From Clostridia bacterium (GTDB lineage: Bacteria; Bacillota; Clostridia; Oscillospirales; CAG-382), in contig JAFYOG010000057.1 of NCBI GenBank assembly GCA_017560285.1, positions 1-14,529 on the forward strand: DNA of 14,529 bases. Reading direction: 5' to 3'. The notes under the pieces were generated by a model. The model saw nothing but the letters and a program-made list of their open reading frames with translations. It was not told where the DNA came from and searched no databases. A program made the translations under genes and the position numbers. Positions 14,517 to 14,529 of the stretch are shown one piece after another; within the stretch, counting starts at the first letter, position 1; every line of letters begins with the position of its first letter.

Positions 14517-14529
14517 AAAAACGCAAAAA

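Noticed and set aside
1..14529. CRISPR arrays, tRNA or rRNA genes, insertion sequences, prophage genes
   Set aside because: No regularly spaced direct repeats, cloverleaf-like stretches, transposase or phage protein patterns were seen. The window is almost fully occupied by the ten genes listed.

Overview
The window suggests an endospore-forming member of the Bacillota, most likely a Clostridia-type gut or environmental organism. The basis is a spoVA gene block, strong AGGAGG-type ribosome binding sites, a fairly AT-rich genome, and a CUT1-type sugar transport operon without its own ATPase. I cannot name the genus from sequence alone.

Layout. Bases 1-1537 (+ strand) hold the end of a spoVA operon: the last 61 codons of spoVAC, complete spoVAD and complete spoVAE. 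A perfect 13-bp hairpin with T-tracts on both sides (about 1531-1577) ends this operon and also ends the operon that converges on it from the right. Bases 1576-14360 (- strand) are one tightly packed seven-gene operon with gaps or overlaps of only -1 to 16 nt. Transcribed from right to left it encodes: a giant secreted solute-binding protein with two N-terminal carbohydrate-binding-like modules (1184 aa), a MalF-type permease, a MalG-type permease, a membrane protein joining an extracellular NHL-type beta-propeller and TPR helices to a Yip1-type membrane domain (740 aa), a secreted DUF5696 protein with a glycosidase-like barrel region (975 aa), and a second MalF/MalG permease pair whose extracellular loops are enlarged. 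Bases 14361-14529 hold the leader and a candidate SigA promoter for this operon.

How the genes may work together (inference). The operon looks like a dedicated system for recognising, trimming and importing a complex glycan. The large binding protein captures it, DUF5696 may cleave it or bind it outside the cell, and one or both permease pairs import the product using an ATPase encoded elsewhere (MsmX-like sharing is common for CUT1 importers of Bacillota). The NHL-TPR-Yip1 protein may be a membrane scaffold or sensor. From general knowledge, clusters combining DUF5696, Yip1-family proteins and sugar ABC permeases occur in other Bacillota such as Paenibacillus. The architecture is therefore probably not unique here, but I know of no assigned substrate or mechanism. 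The spoVA genes are an unrelated neighbour that imports dipicolinate into the forespore.
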